Positions 1 through 6,888 are shown, counted from the stretch's first letter. The stretch is 8,102 nt of DNA from an uncultured Collinsella sp. (GCA_900759335.1 CAAEUX010000029.1:1-8102); one strand, 5' to 3'. The notes: a model not told the origin generated them from the sequence alone. A program made the numbers and translations.

Positions 1-617
1 AAGTAGTACTTCACCCCGTTGAAGCTGCGCCAGCCAGTGAGGGCGCGGCCGTCCCAGTCGAAGAAGCTCTTGGTTCCGTTCTTCCAGGTCACCCATCCTG
101 TCTGCATACGGCACTCATCGTCGAAAAAGTACCAGATACCCTCGATTTTCTGACGACCGGCTACCGCCAAGCCATCGGCACCGAAATAGTAGCGAGCACC
201 ATCCACAATCACCCAGGCATCGACAGCGAAAGATCCGTCGGCATACTCATAGCGGAAAGAGGAGCCTTCCGCAAGAAGGCTCCTCTCTCGCTCGTCCGGA
301 ACGACATCGTCAGAATCTTCGGCGCCACCGGCGGCGTTCTCCGCACCAGCGTCTTCAGACTGAATCTCTGGCCGGACTGACACCGCACCACCGAATTCAG
401 CAGCATCCGCCTCTTCGGTACCGATAGCGAGAGCATCGCCATCGACCGGCTTGTCCCCCATGACAGCCTCAGAAGGCTGCGCCTCGGCCTGCTCCTCCCC
501 ATTCGTTTCCGCGGCGTAAGCCATTGCAGGCATCGAAAAGCAGAGCAAGCCGGCTAAAAAAAGACTCGTCACTTTACGCACCCGAAACGACAAAGCGCCC
601 CGTTCCCGTTTCTTCAT
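1..617 (-). CDS. Secreted cell-wall-binding repeat protein, N-terminal 205 residues (truncated by window edge)
   Basis: The reading frame stays open from an ATG at 617-615 to the window edge, giving 205 complete codons. An AGGAGG at 633-628 lies 10 nt before the ATG and fixes the start. The protein begins with a signal peptide: basic residues 1-15 (KKRER, RVRK), a hydrophobic core at 16-31 and an AYA/A cleavage site near 35. C26 is not in a good lipobox, so it looks secreted and not lipidated. Residues 37-118 are an acidic Glu/Ala/Asp-rich linker. From about 130 the protein has aromatic, Gly-rich choline-binding-type repeats: a half repeat with GARYYFGADG, then one super-repeat (QKIEGIWYFF, TGWVTW, TKSFFDWDG, TGWRSF). 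No catalytic domain is visible; one may follow outside the window. It lies 76 bp behind the lysozyme gene in the same direction and shares its repeat type. Known of the family: such repeats hold proteins on wall polymers; the ligand in this lineage is not shown by the sequence. Confidence 0.88.
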   Translation of the reverse strand, partial: MKKRERGALSFRVRKVTSLFLAGLLCFSMPAMAYAAETNGEEQAEAQPSEAVMGDKPVDGDALAIGTEEADAAEFGGAVSVRPEIQSEDAGAENAAGGAEDSDDVVPDERERSLLAEGSSFRYEYADGSFAVDAWVIVDGARYYFGADGLAVAGRQKIEGIWYFFDDECRMQTGWVTWKNGTKSFFDWDGRALTGWRSFNGVKYY

Positions 618-627
618 GCTGGTACAT

Positions 628-633
628 CCTCCT
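628..633 (-). promoter_or_regulatory. Ribosome binding site of the left repeat protein
   Basis: AGGAGG on the minus strand, 10 nt before the ATG at 617. A second in-frame-looking ATG directly abuts this AGGAGG and is too close to be used, so this site decides the start. Confidence 0.7.
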
Positions 634-650
634 ACGCAAAACCATTAGAC

Positions 651-664
651 AAAATATCAGTATA
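651..664 (-). promoter_or_regulatory. Candidate -10 region in the 76-bp gap between the two repeat-protein genes
   Basis: On the minus strand TATACT (664-659) matches the -10 consensus at five of six positions. It overlaps a TG-A-TATTTT extended -10-like string (659-651). No convincing -35 hexamer lies 16-18 bp upstream, and I see no terminator hairpin in this gap. Transcription of the left gene may therefore come from here, from read-through of the lysozyme gene, or from both. The gap also contains the perfect 10-bp palindrome CATTCGAATG at 676-685, too short to interpret. Confidence 0.25.
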
Positions 665-693
665 CCCCAATACATCATTCGAATGCCGAGCGA

Positions 694-3600
694 CTAACGA
701 TAGCTTGGCACCAGAAATGTCAACCCCGTCTTGGCCTGGCCCACGCTGGCAGAGGCATAAATTGCATTCATAAGCGATCCAATTTTAGTCGCCCAATCAC
801 GATCAGTCGCATACTGGTGACCCACCGAGCCATAACGCGCATACTCCACGTAATTCCATCGCATTTTATAAAGAGTATTCTGACTAAACGCATTATTGAG
901 ATAGTTGGTGGCGATCCAGCGAGCCGCCCCGTGGATTGCCTTCTCAGGAGTATCCCACCCATTCTTGATGGCCAAAGCTCGACCTCCCGACAGCGGACTG
1001 GAATCATAAGCGCCGATCCCGTAAAAATTGTAATACGTTCCCTTCGGCCATGTCTTGCCATCTACTAGCGTCTTTCCGTCATAGACATAGCCCTTGGCCA
1101 ACGTAGACGTTCCCCATCCACTCTCCAAGATCGCATGAGCCAAAAGATACACCTCGTTGACCCCGTAACGGCGCGCAGCGTTCACAAACGCCTCTCCGTT
1201 GCCCGCAAGTGTGCCGGTTCGCCCATTTGCAGTTGAGGCGATGTAGGCATCTAACTGAGCCGCCGACACCATACCGGAATAGCCATGATTCAACTGGGCG
1301 AATTGGTAATATCCACTCGTACCTGCTCCACAGCTCGTCGGCGTCATAGATGCGACAATATCAGCTTGGGTATATTTCAGGGCAGAAGGACACGCCCTAA
1401 GTTCTTTGGCCGCCAAAGTAGCCAACGAGACGCCCGTAGCCTCGGTCTTGGTCTCCGATTTGGCGCCTACTAACTCAGAGCGCTCATTGAAGTAGTAGGA
1501 CTGCCCGTCGATGACCTGCATACCCCGCAACGACTGGCCATTGGAAGGATTAAAGTAGTAGGTCTTACCGCCTATGGTTTGCCACTCCATAAGCGCGCGG
1601 CCATTTCCATCGAAGTAGCTCTTCGAGCCATCGGCCTTCCACGTCACCCACCCTGTCACCATCTCGGAATCGGTGTTGAAGTAGTACAACGAGCCGTCTA
1701 TCCACTGGCTCCAACGAACGCTCTTGCCTGAAGACTGCTCAAAGTAATAACGCTTCCCGTTTACGTTCTGCCAGCCGACACGGAGCTTGCCGTCTGATCC
1801 ATAGTAACTTTTCAGCCCGTCGGCATGCCATGTGAGCAGCCCTGTGAACATAAAGCTGTCGCTGGAGAAGTAGTACCACGCGCCATCGATCTTCTGGCTG
1901 TAGCGACGTGAGATACCGGTATTAGGATCAAAGTAGCACTTCCTTCCTTGGAAGCTACGCCACCCGAGCAGTGCTTTACCATCCCAATCGAAGAAGCTCT
2001 TAGTGCCATCCTTCCAGGTGATCCAACCAGTCTCCATGACGCTATCGCCATTGAAATAGTACCACGATCCATCGATCTTCTGACTCCAACGCTTTGAGAT
2101 GCCGTTAGCGGGATTGAGGTAGTATTTCTTATTTCCAATAGTCTGCCATCCCAACCACGCTCGACCGGAGCTGGGATCGAAGTAGCTCTTCGTGCCGTCG
2201 GCGCTCCAGGTAACCCAACCAGTCACCATCTGAGACTCACCATTAAAATAGAACCAGTTTCCGTTAATTTTCTGACTCCATCGCAAGCTGATACCGTTGG
2301 AAGGGTTGAAGTAGTACCATTCTCCGTCGATTTCGTGCCAACCGGTCAGCGCGGCAGCCTTGCCGTCCTCTCCGGGCTGGAAGTAGCTCTTCGTGCCGTC
2401 GGCGCTCCAGGTGACCCAGCCGGTCTTCATGCGGCACTGGCCGTCGAAGTAATACCACTTCCCATCGATCTTCTGGCTCCACTTCACAGCCTTGCCATCG
2501 GAACCGTAATAGTAGGCGTAGCCGTTCATCCACGCCCAGGTGTTGGGCGTGCCGGTGAGCACCACCTCTTGGGGCGTCGAGGAGAACGATGTGAACGAGA
2601 AGTTCACATCGCAGTTGCCAGACACGCCACTCACTTGGCCAGACTCCGTGAATTGCCAAAGATCGGAAGAGAACGTCACGTCAGGAGCGCCGATTGCGCT
2701 CCCGGGATATTGTGCAATCCATCGGCTCCAGGAGCGATTGTTGAAAACGGGGCTTGTCAGGTATTTCTCCCACCAAGTCTTGTTCGCGTAAATACCCACT
2801 TTGTATCCCGCAGCTTGAATCTTGTTGCAAAATGTTTCTGCAAGCTGGCCGCGCTGAGCATCAGTCAAGCTCAGCTGGCTATCATCTTCGAGATCGTAGT
2901 AGATGGGCAACGCCAAATCACTCGGTTTCAGGTTCGCATGATCTGAGTCCAATAATCTTAGAACATGCTCAGCTTCACTCTGAGCGCTTGGAGCTGAACC
3001 TGTCGCTTTCTTCGCGTAGGAATAGAGGTAGATGCCGATCTGAATACCATTTTTGCGAGCGCCTTCAACGTTTTGAAGAAAGCATTTGTCGTCCTGCTCC
3101 TCGATGTCGCTTCCGTAACCACATCTTATGATAGCGAACGTAATGCCAGCGGCCTTCACCTTGGCCCAGTCAATACTCCCCTGGTGAACCGACACATCGA
3201 TGCCAACGGCCTTGGCACCGGAAACCGTAACCCGCTTCCCGCCCAGAGTATAGGTAGTGGCCCCGTTCGATGAGGTCCAAGTCGGCGTCGTGCTGCTTGC
3301 CGTTCGAGCGCCTGGGGCGGCAAGGGAGCCTAGCGCTACACCGTCCTCGTAACGCCAACTGTTCTCAGGCCCCTCGGGAACCCATGTCGTTGAACTCCCT
3401 TGTCCAGAAGATTCTTCCTGTACCTCGGCGGCGGCAAGCGCCTCCGCCCCAAGACCTTCCCGAAACCCCGCATCATCGACCTCGCCGAACGTTCGATCCC
3501 CAACGCCTTCTGCGCCACCGCTTTCGGGGAGAGCTCCCTTATTGCCGGCATCAGACTTGCTGTCGACCGACGTCGCCCTATCGCCCGCCTCGAGCTCGGC

Positions 3601-3840
3601 GAGCGCGTCCGGAGCGGTCGACGAGGGCTCGGTGGGAATCGGCGCATCGAATGCAGGGGGCTCGGTCGCCTCGATGTCGGAGACATCGGCGTCGAACTCA
3701 TCGCCCAGAGCCGGAACGGCGGGCACGAGGCTGGCGGCAAGGGCCACGGCGAGCACGGAGGAACTCGACTTCGCCCAATATCCTTTGCGCAAAGCGGGCT
3801 TGGCGTGCTTCGCGCGTTTGGCGACCGAGCGATTGACCAT
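694..3840 (-). CDS. Secreted bifunctional peptidoglycan hydrolase: GH25 lysozyme, cell-wall-binding repeats, glucosaminidase (1048 aa)
   Basis: This is a two-enzyme wall hydrolase that should cut both glycan bonds of peptidoglycan outside the cell. Residues 1-44 are a signal peptide (basic start, hydrophobic 27-42, cleavage near VPA/LGDE); 45-190 are an acidic linker. The GH25 muramidase domain spans about 210-420: GIDVSVHQG carries Asp215, and YYDLED carries Asp316 and Glu318, matching the known GH25 catalytic acids. Residues 435-792 are aromatic choline-binding-type repeats. About 840-1032 is a LytD-like glucosaminidase domain with the catalytic Glu906 in AHAILESGWG, followed by YNFYGIGAYD and the GW.TPEKAI.GAARWI signature. 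I start at 3840 and not at the upstream in-frame ATG at 3969: AGGAGG sits 7 nt before 3840, the signal peptide begins there, and a good extended -10 (3908-3900) lies downstream of 3969. GC is uneven, about 69% in the linker and about 43% near the 3' end. Likely roles are cell separation or wall turnover; a role in interbacterial lysis cannot be excluded. Confidence 0.95.
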   Translation of the reverse strand: MVNRSVAKRAKHAKPALRKGYWAKSSSSVLAVALAASLVPAVPALGDEFDADVSDIEATEPPAFDAPIPTEPSSTAPDALAELEAGDRATSVDSKSDAGNKGALPESGGAEGVGDRTFGEVDDAGFREGLGAEALAAAEVQEESSGQGSSTTWVPEGPENSWRYEDGVALGSLAAPGARTASSTTPTWTSSNGATTYTLGGKRVTVSGAKAVGIDVSVHQGSIDWAKVKAAGITFAIIRCGYGSDIEEQDDKCFLQNVEGARKNGIQIGIYLYSYAKKATGSAPSAQSEAEHVLRLLDSDHANLKPSDLALPIYYDLEDDSQLSLTDAQRGQLAETFCNKIQAAGYKVGIYANKTWWEKYLTSPVFNNRSWSRWIAQYPGSAIGAPDVTFSSDLWQFTESGQVSGVSGNCDVNFSFTSFSSTPQEVVLTGTPNTWAWMNGYAYYYGSDGKAVKWSQKIDGKWYYFDGQCRMKTGWVTWSADGTKSYFQPGEDGKAAALTGWHEIDGEWYYFNPSNGISLRWSQKINGNWFYFNGESQMVTGWVTWSADGTKSYFDPSSGRAWLGWQTIGNKKYYLNPANGISKRWSQKIDGSWYYFNGDSVMETGWITWKDGTKSFFDWDGKALLGWRSFQGRKCYFDPNTGISRRYSQKIDGAWYYFSSDSFMFTGLLTWHADGLKSYYGSDGKLRVGWQNVNGKRYYFEQSSGKSVRWSQWIDGSLYYFNTDSEMVTGWVTWKADGSKSYFDGNGRALMEWQTIGGKTYYFNPSNGQSLRGMQVIDGQSYYFNERSELVGAKSETKTEATGVSLATLAAKELRACPSALKYTQADIVASMTPTSCGAGTSGYYQFAQLNHGYSGMVSAAQLDAYIASTANGRTGTLAGNGEAFVNAARRYGVNEVYLLAHAILESGWGTSTLAKGYVYDGKTLVDGKTWPKGTYYNFYGIGAYDSSPLSGGRALAIKNGWDTPEKAIHGAARWIATNYLNNAFSQNTLYKMRWNYVEYARYGSVGHQYATDRDWATKIGSLMNAIYASASVGQAKTGLTFLVPSYR
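1465..2484 (-). repeat. Five tandem ~63-codon cell-wall-binding super-repeats plus a partial sixth, within the lysozyme gene
   Basis: In coding order the units lie at 2284-2484 (67 codons), 2092-2283 (64), 1906-2091 (62), 1717-1905 (63) and 1528-1716 (63), then a 21-codon partial at 1465-1527. Each unit has three sub-repeats: RWSQKIDG.WYYFN, then TGWVTW..DGTKSYF, then GW..I..K.YYFNP.NGIS. A half unit (MNGYAYYYGSDGK) precedes the first. The Trp/Tyr/Gly pattern is that of choline-binding-type (CW_binding) modules, where ligands sit between aromatic side chains of adjacent hairpins. Unit 4 is the most diverged, with TGLLTW and SYYGSDG, and unit 3 carries FFDWDG in place of YFDPS. Confidence 0.92.
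2179..2412. repeat. Pair of identical 33-bp direct repeats inside super-repeat coding DNA
   Basis: Positions 2179-2211 and 2380-2412 are identical over 33 bases and sit 201 bp apart, exactly 67 codons, the length of super-repeat unit 1. Both encode the end of the GWVTWSADGTKSYF sub-repeat. Recombination between them would add or drop one whole unit without breaking the frame. Confidence 0.85.
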
Positions 3841-3847
3841 GGTGCAA

Positions 3848-3853
3848 CCTCCT
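3848..3853 (-). promoter_or_regulatory. Ribosome binding site of the lysozyme gene
   Basis: AGGAGG on the minus strand with a 7-nt spacer to the ATG at 3840-3838. It decides the start against the in-frame upstream ATGs at 3969 and 3879: from either, the AGGAGG would lie inside the coding region. Confidence 0.8.
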
Positions 3854-3899
3854 GGGATGTTGTCCGTTTTCTGCTTCATTTCCCAAAATGAGATGTCAG

Positions 3900-3908
3900 A
3901 TTCTATCA
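3900..3908 (-). promoter_or_regulatory. Candidate extended -10 promoter of the lysozyme gene
   Basis: The minus strand reads TGATAGAAT, an extended -10 (TGN followed by TAGAAT, five of six to consensus). The -35 candidate TGTGCA at 3928-3923, 17 bp upstream, matches only three of six, which is tolerable with an extended -10. A start of transcription near 3893 would give a leader of about 53 nt before the ATG at 3840. A TTGTCA at 3940-3935 is a better -35 by itself but has no usable -10 at 16-18 bp. Confidence 0.42.
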
Positions 3909-4035
3909 GTCCATTCACAATATGCACATGCTTCTGACAACTTCCCGTAAAAAATCGGCGAAAACGCACGGGGGCTACAGAATCACGGTCCCAAGGGCCT
4001 TTTGCTGAAAAGGAGTGTGCCCGTTTTCCCTAAAG

Positions 4036-4065
4036 TCAACGTAGAGCCAGAATATCCTTTACACT
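4036..4065 (+). promoter_or_regulatory. Weak candidate promoter of the sugar-modification cluster
   Basis: TACACT at 4060-4065 matches four of six -10 positions and lies in the AT-richest part of the divergent region just before the dehydratase gene. The hexamer TCAACG at 4036-4041, 18 bp upstream, matches three of six -35 positions. It is placed mainly by location. The ribosome binding site AAGGAG (4090-4095) follows, 10 nt before the ATG at 4106. Confidence 0.28.
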
Positions 4066-4105
4066 ATAGGAAAGTATCACTGCGGCACGAAGGAGCAGCC
4101 CGATC

Positions 4106-5119
4106 ATGGCAAGTCCATTCAACCACATCGTCGTCACCGGAGGAGCCGGGTTCATCGGCTCCAATTTCGTGCATTGGGTGCTCGACAACCAGCCCGATGC
4201 TCATGTCACGGTGCTCGACGCCCTCACCTATGCGGGCAACCGCGAGAACCTCGCAGGCTGCGATCCGGAGCGTATGACCTTCGTGCATGGCGACATCTGC
4301 GATGCGGGCTTAGTCGATCGCCTCTTTGCGGAAGCCGACGCCTGCGTCCATTTCGCCGCCGAGAGCCACAACGACAATTCCATCGCCGATCCCACCCCCT
4401 TCCTTCGCACTAACGTCGAGGGCACCTTCACGCTTCTCCAGGCGGCTCGGAACCACGGCGTGCGCTTTCACCACATCTCGACCGACGAAGTCTATGGCGA
4501 TTTGGCCTTGGACGACCCGAATCGATTCACGGAGGAAACGCCCTATCGCCCATCGAGCCCCTACAGCTCCACCAAGGCGTCCTCCGACATGCTCGTCCGC
4601 GCCTGGCATCGCACCTATGGCGTGGAAGCCACCATATCCAACTGCTCGAACAACTACGGACCCTACCAGCATATCGAGAAGTTCATTCCTCGGCAGATCA
4701 CCAACATTCTGTGCGGCATCCGCCCGAAGCTCTACGGAGACGGCAAGAACGTCCGCGACTGGATTCACACCGAAGACCACTCCTCCGCTGTCTGGGCCAT
4801 CCTCACCCAAGGGCGTATCGGGGAAACTTATCTCATCGGAGCCGACGGGGAGCGGAGCAACATAGATGTCTTGCGCGCTATCCTCACCGCCATGGGCAAG
4901 GACGCCGACGATTTCGATTGGGTAAAGGACCGACCGGGTCACGACCGCCGCTACGCCATCGATTCTACGAAATTGCGCCGCGAACTGGGCTGGTCGCCCA
5001 AGCACACAAACTTCGACGAAGGACTGGCCCGCACCATCCAGTGGTACACCGACAATCCCAGCTGGTGGCAGGGCGCCAAAGAGGCCACCGAAGCCAAGTA
5101 TCGCGCCCAAGGCCAGTAG
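4106..5119 (+). CDS. rmlB: dTDP-glucose 4,6-dehydratase (RmlB family), 337 aa
   Basis: This NAD-dependent short-chain dehydrogenase family enzyme converts dTDP-glucose to dTDP-4-keto-6-deoxy-D-glucose in the cytoplasm, the branch point to rhamnose and to many amino- and deoxysugars. The nucleotide-binding motif TGGAGFIG is at residues 11-18, with Asp38 in VLDALTYAGN placed to hold the adenosine ribose. STDEVYG at 125-131 carries the Thr-Asp-Glu triad typical of RmlB (T126, D127, E128), and YSSTK gives Tyr153 and Lys157. The RPGHDRRYAID block at 276-286 and NNYGPYQ at 182-188 are also RmlB hallmarks. The length is normal for the family (about 330-360). The start is fixed by AAGGAG 10 nt upstream and by the dehydrogenase fold beginning at residue 7. 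It is the first gene of the rightward cluster, 58 bp before the ATP-grasp gene. No rmlA, rmlC or rmlD is next to it here, so the 4-keto sugar need not be going to rhamnose. Confidence 0.93.
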   Translation: MASPFNHIVVTGGAGFIGSNFVHWVLDNQPDAHVTVLDALTYAGNRENLAGCDPERMTFVHGDICDAGLVDRLFAEADACVHFAAESHNDNSIADPTPFLRTNVEGTFTLLQAARNHGVRFHHISTDEVYGDLALDDPNRFTEETPYRPSSPYSSTKASSDMLVRAWHRTYGVEATISNCSNNYGPYQHIEKFIPRQITNILCGIRPKLYGDGKNVRDWIHTEDHSSAVWAILTQGRIGETYLIGADGERSNIDVLRAILTAMGKDADDFDWVKDRPGHDRRYAIDSTKLRRELGWSPKHTNFDEGLARTIQWYTDNPSWWQGAKEATEAKYRAQGQ

Positions 5120-5177
5120 GACCTGGACAGCAGACAACCACATTGAAGCACGAGTTCGCAGCTAAGGAGCTTTTGTC

Positions 5178-6437
5178 ATGAGCGAAGAAAACCACCGCTT
5201 GGTCATTCTCGGATCGATGGACGAGTTCGTCGACCTTGTCGAATGTGCCAAAAAAAGGGGCATCTACACCATCGTTTGCGATGGCTACGAGGACGGTCCC
5301 GCCAAAGCCCACGCCGACAAGGCCTATCTGGAAGACGTCCGCCACACTGACGCCATTGCGGAAATCTGCAGGAAGGAACAGGCAGACGGGATCATCGCGT
5401 CGTTCTCCGACCTTCTGGCCGAGTGCATGATCGATATCGCCGATGCCGCCGGCCTCCCCTCCTACCTCAAGCCCAAAGGGGAAAAGCTCTTGCGGGAGAA
5501 GCCGCTTATGAAGCAGATGTTCCAAGAGCTCGGCATCGCGTCGCCTCGCTACAAGAAGATTCGCCTCGATACGCTAGAGGAAGACTTCGCCGACATGGCG
5601 TTCCCTTGCGTCATTAAGCCTGTCAACGGCTACGGCTCCCACGGAGTGTTCGTCGCGAACGCCATCGAGGACGTTCGCGAGCGCTTCCAATCGACCGCAG
5701 CCCAATCCACGTTCGACTATCTGATGGCCGAGGAGTACAACGACGGACGAGAATTCAACATCATGACCTGGATCGTGGACGGGCAAGCCCACATCATAAG
5801 CATTGCCGATCGCGAGAAAATCGCTTTCGAAGATGGCGAGATCCCCCAAGTCGTCCGGTGCGCCTACCCGAGCCCTCTCACGGCCGAGCTGCAAGACGAA
5901 GCCGCTTCCATCGCCACCAAAATCGCCGGTTACGTCGGTCTTGAGAACGGCCCCCTCTGCGTTCAGGCGTTCTATCGGGAAGGCGAGGGGTTAGCCGTGT
6001 GCGAGGCGGCCGGACGCATCTTCGGCTACGAGCACGAGCTCGTCACCTTGGGCAGCGGCCTCTCAGTCGAAGAGCTGTTGATCGACTGCGTGTACGACCA
6101 ACCCGCGGCCAAGGAGCGCGTGCTGGCTCACTCCCCCTTGTTCGCCAACCATGCCGCCGGCCTCTATTTCCACGGCCATGACGGAGAGGTGGCCGACACT
6201 TCGTCCATCGATGAACTCGGAGCACTCCCCGGCGTTGTTGAGTATCGTCCCTATTACCGTACAGGCGACACGATCTCCCATGAGCGGGGCGCCAAACCCT
6301 ACGTCGTGCGCTATTACGTGGCCGGACCATCGCGGGAAAGTGTCGACTCCCTCTCTCGAACCATCATGGGTCGGGCATCGGTGCTCGACCCGGACGGAAA
6401 CGAGCTGCTGCTTAGAACCGCTCCGATGGCCCACTAG
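5178..6437 (+). CDS. ATP-grasp carboxylate ligase of unknown substrate, 419 aa
   Basis: ATP-grasp enzymes activate a carboxylate as acyl phosphate and join it to an amine, thiol or other nucleophile. Residues 1-110 form a Rossmann-like pre-ATP-grasp domain (LVILGSMDEFVDLVECAKKRG, with FSD at 76-78). PCVIKPVNGYGSHGV at 143-157 is the ATP-grasp lysine (Lys147) with its Gly-rich loop; AEEYNDGREFN at 184-194 is the adenine hinge and following strand. The metal site reads VQ at 262-263, as in carbamoyl-phosphate synthetase, and E-x-A-x-R at 276-280, where the common E-x-N-x-R Asn is Ala; PurK-type enzymes also carry E-x-A, so this does not show inactivity. The C-terminal 120 residues end the fold and have no domain I can name. 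There is no signal peptide or membrane span, so it is cytosolic. AAGGAG lies 8 nt before the ATG. Its place between a nucleotide-sugar enzyme and lipid-sugar genes suggests it acylates or aminoacylates an amino sugar, or makes a precursor; this is inference only. Confidence 0.85.
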   Translation: MSEENHRLVILGSMDEFVDLVECAKKRGIYTIVCDGYEDGPAKAHADKAYLEDVRHTDAIAEICRKEQADGIIASFSDLLAECMIDIADAAGLPSYLKPKGEKLLREKPLMKQMFQELGIASPRYKKIRLDTLEEDFADMAFPCVIKPVNGYGSHGVFVANAIEDVRERFQSTAAQSTFDYLMAEEYNDGREFNIMTWIVDGQAHIISIADREKIAFEDGEIPQVVRCAYPSPLTAELQDEAASIATKIAGYVGLENGPLCVQAFYREGEGLAVCEAAGRIFGYEHELVTLGSGLSVEELLIDCVYDQPAAKERVLAHSPLFANHAAGLYFHGHDGEVADTSSIDELGALPGVVEYRPYYRTGDTISHERGAKPYVVRYYVAGPSRESVDSLSRTIMGRASVLDPDGNELLLRTAPMAH

Positions 6438-6439
6438 CA

Positions 6440-6886
6440 ATGAGCCCGCACAAGAAAACCGACGGCAGGGCGAAGACGCTCATCGCCCTGCACCTGCTTC
6501 TGCTGGTATATTCGCTTTCCGGTATCTTCAGCAAGAACGCGGCCCGCGAGCCCTTCTTGAGCCCGATGTTTATCCTCCTGTACGGTGGCATGCTCGTCAT
6601 TCTTTTCATCTACGCCATCGGGTGGCAGCAAATACTCAAGCGCCTGTCGCTCTCCATGGCGTTCGCGAATAAAGCAGTCACGGTAATCTGGGGCATGGTA
6701 TGGGGATTCTTCATTTTCGGGGAGTCTGTTTCCGCCTTGAACATTTTGGGGGCGGCCATGGTCATCGTCGGCGTGGTGCTCTACGCGCGGGCGGATGGCA
6801 AGGAGGAGAAGCCAGGCGATCCGATCGATGGCGACCAGTGGACGACCGATGCGCCGGGGAATCTCCCGCCCTTAGGCGGTGAATAG
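6440..6886 (+). CDS. Small four-helix membrane protein, SMR/EamA type, first of a pair (148 aa)
   Basis: Hydrophobic segments lie at about residues 13-31, 42-61, 74-93 and 97-116, the size and pattern of a single SMR/EamA half transporter. FSKNAA (30-35) at the end of helix 1 and FGES (93-96) before helix 4, followed by LGAAMVIVGVVLY, fit the family. Residues 117-148 form a polar, Asp/Pro/Gly-rich tail that its partner lacks. The ATG is 2 nt after the ATP-grasp stop codon and no Shine-Dalgarno sequence precedes it, so translation is probably coupled to the upstream gene. Together with the next gene it resembles the ArnE/ArnF pair, which flips undecaprenyl-phosphate-L-Ara4N across the inner membrane; the resemblance is in size, topology and context, and I cannot measure similarity. 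A generic small-molecule exporter is the alternative. Confidence 0.78.
   Translation: MSPHKKTDGRAKTLIALHLLLLVYSLSGIFSKNAAREPFLSPMFILLYGGMLVILFIYAIGWQQILKRLSLSMAFANKAVTVIWGMVWGFFIFGESVSALNILGAAMVIVGVVLYARADGKEEKPGDPIDGDQWTTDAPGNLPPLGGE
6874..6882 (+). promoter_or_regulatory. Ribosome binding site inside the end of the upstream gene
   Basis: AGGCGGTGA matches the full anti-Shine-Dalgarno complement AGGAGGTGA at eight of nine bases, 6 nt before the ATG at 6889. It lies within the last codons of the 148-residue gene, so the two membrane proteins are likely made in linked amounts. Confidence 0.6.
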
Positions 6887-6888
6887 CG

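Noticed and set aside
618..693. Possible terminator between the two leftward genes
   Set aside because: No GC-rich stem with a T run is present; the only inverted repeat is the 10-bp CATTCGAATG.
1465..2484. CRISPR or other non-coding repeat array
   Set aside because: The periodicity is 62-67 codons, the frame is open throughout, and the translated units are aromatic wall-binding modules.
2335..3891. Several plus-strand frames of 125-203 codons opposite the lysozyme gene
   Set aside because: They are antisense to a gene with confirmed domains; products are Arg/Pro-rich or patternless, as expected for shadows.
3995..4027. Hairpin CCTTTT-GCTG-AAAAGG (3998-4013) with a nearby GGGC/GCCC pair and GTTTT after it, resembling a terminator
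   Set aside because: The outer pair is separated by a 6-nt bulge, the T run is short, and it lies upstream of the candidate promoter of the rightward cluster where no transcript needs ending. No known leader element was recognised.
4310..5143. A 277-codon open frame on the minus strand across the dehydratase gene
   Set aside because: It is antisense to a clear RmlB with intact motifs, has no ribosome site I can see, and its product resembles no family; it is a shadow typical of high-GC coding DNA.
5178..6437. Inactive ATP-grasp enzyme because of the missing metal-site Asn
   Set aside because: E-x-A-x-R is found in active PurK-type enzymes, and Lys147, the Gly loop, Gln263 and Glu276 are all present.
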